From assembly GCF_000002985.6 (NCBI RefSeq), contig NC_003283.11:17857501-17921500 (forward strand): a stretch of 64,000 nucleotides of DNA, in the 5' to 3' direction. The notes under the pieces are model-generated. The model ran no database searches. It had not been told where the DNA came from and saw nothing but the letters and a program-made list of their open reading frames with translations. Both the position numbers and the translations under genes were made by a program. The stretch is from Caenorhabditis elegans (Eukaryota; Nematoda; Chromadorea; Rhabditida; Rhabditidae). The first letter of the stretch is position 1. Each line of letters opens with the position of its first letter. Positions 63,963 to 64,000 of the stretch are shown here, one piece after another.

Positions 63963-64000
63963 AAATCGATAATTTTAGCATTTTTTCCACAACTAGTCCG

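Overview
The window is nematode nuclear DNA, almost certainly Caenorhabditis and most likely C. elegans (an arm-like part of an autosome). The evidence is very AT-rich introns with TTTTCAG-type 3' splice sites, trans-splice-type acceptors just upstream of start codons, interspersed and palindromic repeats of the C. elegans type, TTAGGC telomere-like repeats inside an intron, and readable orthologues of worm genes. The divergent pair csn-1 / phf-14 matches my recollection of the C. elegans neighbours Y59A8A.1 and Y59A8A.2 on chromosome V; I could not check this.

Left part (1-31.5 kb): a gene-free stretch and a ~1.5 kb tandem array precede three conserved genes with long introns packed with repeats. 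csn-1 (COP9 signalosome subunit 1, minus strand, six exons, 601 codons) is divergent from phf-14 (triple PHD-finger protein, plus strand, six exons, 599 codons). phf-14 is convergent with an SLC22-type organic-ion transporter (minus strand, ten exons, 556 codons). I assembled all three exon by exon and every splice junction keeps frame. Their introns hold kilobase-scale near-perfect inverted repeats (csn-1 intron 3, phf-14 intron 4) and long CGGCAAATTGCCGG arrays (transporter introns 4 and 9).

Middle (31.5-47 kb): mobile-element fragments, then a young, partly palindromic gene cluster. Eight copies of one cassette (promoter/acceptor plus secretion-signal coding sequence) sit in both orientations and lead into four unrelated mature peptides. 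Five are intact small secreted-peptide genes, one is a truncated chimera and two are pseudogenes. Two nearly identical F-box/FTH genes with a Mos1-type HTH domain face away from each other across the palindrome. A complete 1,242 bp mariner element with one nonsense codon lies beside the last peptide gene.

Right part (47-64 kb): about 5.9 kb without a supportable gene, built of palindromic elements, including a palindrome made of two tRNA-derived halves. Then come a seven-exon, 396-codon divergent rhodopsin-like receptor whose introns hold tandem repeats, a telomere-like tract, a LINE fragment and palindromes, and finally a three-exon nematode gene of unknown function (263 codons) ending at 63,962.

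No bacterial-type operon, CRISPR array or confident tRNA/rRNA gene is present. All gene models are hand-spliced from sequence and would need transcript data for confirmation.
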